Assembly (NCBI RefSeq): GCF_009754945.1
Contig: NZ_WPIN01000015.1
Coordinates: 62,001-126,000 of the forward strand
Direction: 5' to 3'
From: Spirosoma arboris
GTDB taxonomy: Bacteria > Bacteroidota > Bacteroidia > Cytophagales > Spirosomataceae
DNA length: 64,000 nt
This document shows positions 60,735 to 64,000 of the stretch, piece after piece. The notes below the pieces were generated by a model, which worked only from the letters and a program-made list of their open reading frames with translations, did not search any database and had not been told where the DNA came from. Within the stretch, counting starts at the first letter, position 1. Every line of letters begins with the position of its first letter. The translations under genes and the position numbers were made by a program.

Positions 60735-61743
60735 GATTACCTTCTATCCCGGTCCGTCTAAAGTTTATCCGCAGGTAGCCGACTATGCTGCCGACGCGAT
60801 ACGACAAGGCATTGTGAGCCTCAACCATCGAAGTGCGGGCTTTATGGATATTGTACAAGAGACCATTCGGTTGCTTCACGAAAAACTCGACATTCCGGCT
60901 GATTACCATATCGCATTAGTTTCGTCAGCAACGGAATGTTGGGAGATTGTAGCGCAATCGCTTACTGCCGAAGCCAGCTTACATCCCTATAGTGGAGCCT
61001 TTGGGAAAAAATGGGCTGAATACGCCTACCGAATCAAGCCTCCTACGAGTCTAAGTGAAGCGGATGTATTGTGCATCGTTCAAAACGAAACCTCCAACGG
61101 TACACAGGTTAATATGGAAACGCTGTCCCAGTTCAGAAGAGACTTTTCGTCGCTAATTGCAGTTGATGCAGTTTCCTCGATGGCGGGGATTGCCTTTGAT
61201 TGGACGCTGGCCGATGTCTGGTTTGCCTCTGTCCAGAAATGTTTCGGGCTTCCGGCTGGTTTGGCGGTATTGGTTTATTCGCCAGCTGCGCTCAAACGAG
61301 CGGAGGAAATCGGCGAGAACAACCATTATAACAGCCTGCTGTTCATTCACGAGAATTTCTCGAAGTTTCAAACGCCCTATACGCCTAATGGACTGAGCAT
61401 TTACATGCTCATGCGCGTTTTGCAGCAAGTGTCGGCTATCGCTGTTGTAAATACCATGACTAAAAAACGAGCCGCTGACTGGTACGCTTTTTTTGAAAAG
61501 CCCGAGCTTGGTCCAGACTTTCGATTACTAATTGAAGACAGGGTAACTCGTTCTGATACAGTAATTGCGATAGAAGGTTCTGAGGCAGCCATAAAATCCA
61601 TTAAAGCTGCCGCTCAACAGGCAGGTATAACCCTCGGTAACGGCTATGGTGACTGGAAAAATACGACCTTTCGAATTGCCAACTTCCCGGCCATTTCTGA
61701 TGAAGAAATTGGAACCTTAATGGAATTTCTGCGGTCATACTGA
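60733..61743 (+). CDS. SerC-like class V aminotransferase
   Basis: Start at the ATG at 60733; the frame is open upstream through the tandem repeat, which would give an I-I-H-H-T-S-Y repeat tail that I reject. The 336-residue product has P-G-P-S at the N-terminus, N-E-T-S-N-G (about 118-123, as in SerC N-E-T-S-T-G), Asp145 (A-V-D-A-V-S-S) and PLP Lys169 (S-V-Q-K-C-F-G). The closest function is phosphoserine aminotransferase, but divergence is high, so the substrate is uncertain. Confidence 0.85.
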   Translation: MITFYPGPSKVYPQVADYAADAIRQGIVSLNHRSAGFMDIVQETIRLLHEKLDIPADYHIALVSSATECWEIVAQSLTAEASLHPYSGAFGKKWAEYAYRIKPPTSLSEADVLCIVQNETSNGTQVNMETLSQFRRDFSSLIAVDAVSSMAGIAFDWTLADVWFASVQKCFGLPAGLAVLVYSPAALKRAEEIGENNHYNSLLFIHENFSKFQTPYTPNGLSIYMLMRVLQQVSAIAVVNTMTKKRAADWYAFFEKPELGPDFRLLIEDRVTRSDTVIAIEGSEAAIKSIKAAAQQAGITLGNGYGDWKNTTFRIANFPAISDEEIGTLMEFLRSY

Positions 61744-61767
61744 ATTCAGTCTGTTTATGTTATCACT

Positions 61768-62343
61768 ATGTTCAGTATCAAAGAGGTTGTTTCCGTTACA
61801 CTCATATTATTTTCGGTTATCGATGTCGTAGGGTCGTTGCCGGTATTGATTGACCTGCGAAAAAAGACCGGGAAAATAGAATCCGAACGGGCTACGTTTG
61901 CGTCGGGCGTATTGATGATCTCGTTTCTGTTTGTCGGGGAGGAAATCCTGAAATTGTTCGGGGTCGATGTGGCGTCGTTTGCCGTGGCTGGCGCCTTGAT
62001 TATTTTTCTAATTGGCCTGGAGATGATTCTGGGCCGGACGATCTTCAAATCAGAAATCGCTTCGGGTGGAGCTACGCACATTGTTCCCATTGCTTTCCCT
62101 CTGATTGCGGGAGCGGGTACGTTAACGACAATCATTTCACTCCGGGCCGAATACCAGACATTGAATATTGTTATCGGGATTATACTAAACCTGATTCTGA
62201 TTTATGCCGTTCTGAAATCGTCGGGCTGGCTGGAAACCCGCCTTGGATCAGGTGGACTGGATGTGCTGCGCAAAATATTTGGTATTATTCTGCTCGCCAT
62301 TGCCATCAAGCTCTTCAAAACTAATTTGATTGCTGACTTCTAA
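61768..62343 (+). CDS. MarC-family integral membrane protein
   Basis: The 191-residue product has six transmembrane helices and the MarC blocks D-V-V-G-S-L-P-V-L, G-A-L-I-I-F-L-I-G-L-E-M-I-L-G and P-I-A-F-P-L-I-A-G-A-G-T-L-T-T. The family was once linked to multiple antibiotic resistance, but its function is unknown. It follows the SerC-like gene by 24 bp, so it may be in the same transcript. Confidence 0.9.
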   Translation: MFSIKEVVSVTLILFSVIDVVGSLPVLIDLRKKTGKIESERATFASGVLMISFLFVGEEILKLFGVDVASFAVAGALIIFLIGLEMILGRTIFKSEIASGGATHIVPIAFPLIAGAGTLTTIISLRAEYQTLNIVIGIILNLILIYAVLKSSGWLETRLGSGGLDVLRKIFGIILLAIAIKLFKTNLIADF

Positions 62344-62396
62344 CCAAAACAATACCTGGAGTCAGGACTTTTAGTTAGTTTCCAGGCAAAAATTCA

Positions 62397-62442
62397 AAAT
62401 ACCCTCTTGTCGGAATGTATTCTCCGGCAAGAGGGTATTTTG
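62397..62442 (+). terminator. intrinsic terminator after the MarC gene
   Basis: AAAATACCCTCTTG and its reverse complement form a stem of about 18 bp with one mismatch, ending in TTTT. The 384-bp gap 62344-62727 holds only this and the promoter at 62671. Confidence 0.85.
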
Positions 62443-62670
62443 ATGAGAAATACCTACTTTCTCATGAAGAAACCGCGTTTATAAAGCTAGTAATCACTTT
62501 TATACACTTTTTTTGGTTATAGCTGCTTAAAATTATAAAGTGATAAATTTTTTCTGAAAATGTTGTATTTTATTGGATCGGACGAATTTAAATTATAATA
62601 TTTCCTGAAAAACAGTAAAAAGTATGGTCAGAGGGCATATTAACATTTATATTTTATTGTAAAGCCGTAT

Positions 62671-62678
62671 TATATTTG
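62671..62678 (+). promoter_or_regulatory. candidate -7 box TATATTTG for the glutamine synthetase gene
   Basis: It matches TAnnTTTG and lies 49 nt before the start at 62728, in a long A/T-rich gap. The -33 element is not evident, so activation by a regulator is possible. Confidence 0.6.
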
Positions 62679-62727
62679 CCGGAAGTCTATTGACAAAACC
62701 CCTATTCAAAACAATCCACTGTACATC

Positions 62728-63762
62728 ATGGCAAAAGCGAAGTTAGAGTACATTTGGCTCGATGGCTACAAGCCCACTCAAAGCCTACGTTCCAAAACTA
62801 AAATTGAGGATGATTTCTCAGGCAACCTTGAAGACTGCTCGGTGTGGTCGTTTGATGGATCTTCAACCGAACAGGCTGAAGGTGGTAAGTCAGACTGTCT
62901 GCTGAAACCAGTTTTCATCTGCCCTGATCCACAGCGCAAAAATGGTTACCTCGTCATGTGTGAAGTACTGAATTCCGATGGTACTCCTCACGTAACCAAC
63001 GGTCGTGCTACGATTGAAGACGACGATAACGATTTCTGGTTTGGCTTTGAACAGGAGTACTTCCTGTGGGACATGAAAATTGACAAGCCACTTGGCTTCC
63101 CAGCTGAAGGCTTCCCAACACGCCCACAAGGCCCCTATTATTGCTCGGTAGGCGCTCAAAATGCCTATGGTCGCTATATCATTGAAGAACACCTTGATGT
63201 TTGCCTTGACGCTGGCCTGAATGTAGAAGGTATCAATGCTGAGGTGGCAACTGGTCAGTGGGAATTCCAGATTTTCGCGAAAGGCGCTAAAGCTGCTGGT
63301 GATCAGATCTGGGTAGCTCGCTACTTGCTGGAGCGTATTGGTGAGAAATATGGTATTTCGATCAACTGGCATTGCAAACCGCTGGGCGATACCGACTGGA
63401 ATGGTTCGGGTATGCATGCTAACTTCTCGAACACAGCCCTGCGTACATCGGGTAGCAAAGATGTTTATACGGAAATCTGTCAAGCATTTGGCAAAACGCC
63501 AGAAGTTATCAAAGCACACATCGACGTGTATGGTGCCGATAACGAAATGCGCCTGACGGGTAAGCACGAAACTCAGTCAATTGACCAATTCTCTTTCGGT
63601 ATCTCTGACCGTGGTGCTTCGATCCGTATCCCAATTGCTACGGTAGAACGCGGCTGGAAAGGCTGGTTGGAAGACCGTCGTCCAAACTCGGCTGCCGATC
63701 CATATAAAGTGGCTGCAATTATCATCAAAACCGTTAAATCGGCTGATGTTGTAGCGGCATAA
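62728..63762 (+). CDS. glutamine synthetase, type II (eukaryote-like)
   Basis: The 344-residue product contains W-S-F-D-G-S-S-T-E-Q-A (the family D-G-S-S-T motif), F-G-F-E-Q-E-Y-F-L, Q-W-E-F-Q-I, the N-W-H-C-K-P-L-G-D-T-D-W-N-G-S-G-M-H segment and the late R-I-P-I-A-T-V-E-R. The length is that of GSII (about 340-370), not of GSI (about 470). It converts glutamate and ammonia to glutamine. A second glutamine synthetase of type III begins 130 bp downstream. Confidence 0.95.
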   Translation: MAKAKLEYIWLDGYKPTQSLRSKTKIEDDFSGNLEDCSVWSFDGSSTEQAEGGKSDCLLKPVFICPDPQRKNGYLVMCEVLNSDGTPHVTNGRATIEDDDNDFWFGFEQEYFLWDMKIDKPLGFPAEGFPTRPQGPYYCSVGAQNAYGRYIIEEHLDVCLDAGLNVEGINAEVATGQWEFQIFAKGAKAAGDQIWVARYLLERIGEKYGISINWHCKPLGDTDWNGSGMHANFSNTALRTSGSKDVYTEICQAFGKTPEVIKAHIDVYGADNEMRLTGKHETQSIDQFSFGISDRGASIRIPIATVERGWKGWLEDRRPNSAADPYKVAAIIIKTVKSADVVAA

Positions 63763-63782
63763 GCCAACATATCTATTTGTAC

Positions 63783-63817
63783 AAAGCCCGACTACGTAAG
63801 TAGTTGGGCTTTTTTAT
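63783..63817 (+). terminator. intrinsic terminator between the two glutamine synthetase genes
   Basis: AAAGCCCGACTAC and GTAGTTGGGCTTT form a 13-bp stem with one G-T pair and a GTAA loop, followed by T residues. Confidence 0.9.
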
Positions 63818-63892
63818 GCTATCAATTGTAATCCGTGCTGAAGGCATGTAAGTTTGGCTAAATTTTTAAACCTAAAACCTTAAAGTCATTCG

Positions 63893-64000
63893 ATGTCTAA
63901 TTTTCGTTTTAAAGCGCTTGAAATTGCCCAAAGTCGTCAGGCTATGCCGGTAGCTGCTCCTACTGAACGTGTTGGTGATTTTTTCGGCAGTTATACATTC
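63893..64000 (+). CDS. glutamine synthetase, type III, N-terminal part only
   Basis: The 36 visible codons (M-S-N-F-R-F-K-A-L-E ... R-V-G-D-F-F-G-S-Y-T-F) match the conserved opening of the long GSIII (about 730 residues) common in Bacteroidota. The gene runs off the right edge of the window. The terminator upstream suggests it is transcribed on its own. Confidence 0.82.
   Translation, partial: MSNFRFKALEIAQSRQAMPVAAPTERVGDFFGSYTF

Noticed and set aside
62890..63567. 225-codon minus-strand open frame
   Set aside because: It is antisense to the glutamine synthetase gene, whose active-site motifs are intact.

Overview
The window comes from the chromosome of a Bacteroidota bacterium, most likely a Cytophagales member close to Spirosoma. 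Reasons: promoters have the Bacteroidota -7 box TAnnTTTG instead of a TATAAT box; Shine-Dalgarno sequences are largely absent; there are many SPI- and lipobox-bearing envelope proteins; a type II glutamine synthetase gene is followed by a type III one; and the nuclease, GroES-like and SLC45-type proteins are typical of that group. No rRNA, insertion sequence, prophage or plasmid backbone was seen.

Layout. 1-4.6 kb (minus): the N-terminus of an S8 peptidase, a lipoprotein, then a four-gene envelope operon with an actin-fold (Ppx/GppA-like) protein and two coiled-coil proteins. 4.9-6.3 kb: msrA and miaE, divergent. 6.3-11.8 kb: an accessory block with a zeta-toxin pair, an AddB-like nuclease, and higB/higA separated by a degenerate five-unit CRISPR-like array. 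11.8-25.6 kb: acyl-CoA dehydrogenase, exported hydrolases (sialate acetylesterase, S9 and M1 peptidases), a tandemly duplicated exported protein, GroES-like, yidD and lgt. 25.7-35.3 kb: sugar kinase and sugar transporter, an Omp85 protein, a heterodimeric ABC exporter, a sterol-desaturase-type hydroxylase. 35.3-45.4 kb: lepA, an unusual tRNA-like RNA gene with its own promoter and terminator, an Lrp regulator, hslV, a CHASE3-type histidine kinase with its receiver, dacB, a beta-CASP protein, accA, ssb. 45.6-64 kb: SGNH hydrolase, DEAD-box helicase, SDR, PhyH, two POTRA-less Omp85 proteins, PAP2, a solitary nuoH, asnS, sixA, VOC, two class V aminotransferases, xerD, aroQ, marC and the two glutamine synthetases.

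The most distinctive feature at window scale is a set of long, nearly perfect inverted repeats (arms about 23-43 bp) in many gene gaps. Their arms are built from quasi-repetitive words. Some words recur at several loci, and one word type also lies in frame inside the addB-like gene. They occur in convergent, codirectional and divergent gaps, so they are not all terminators.

The two signals most worth following are the CRISPR-like relic between the toxin and antitoxin genes, and the tRNA-like transcript with an insert of about 88 nt between its anticodon arm and its T arm.
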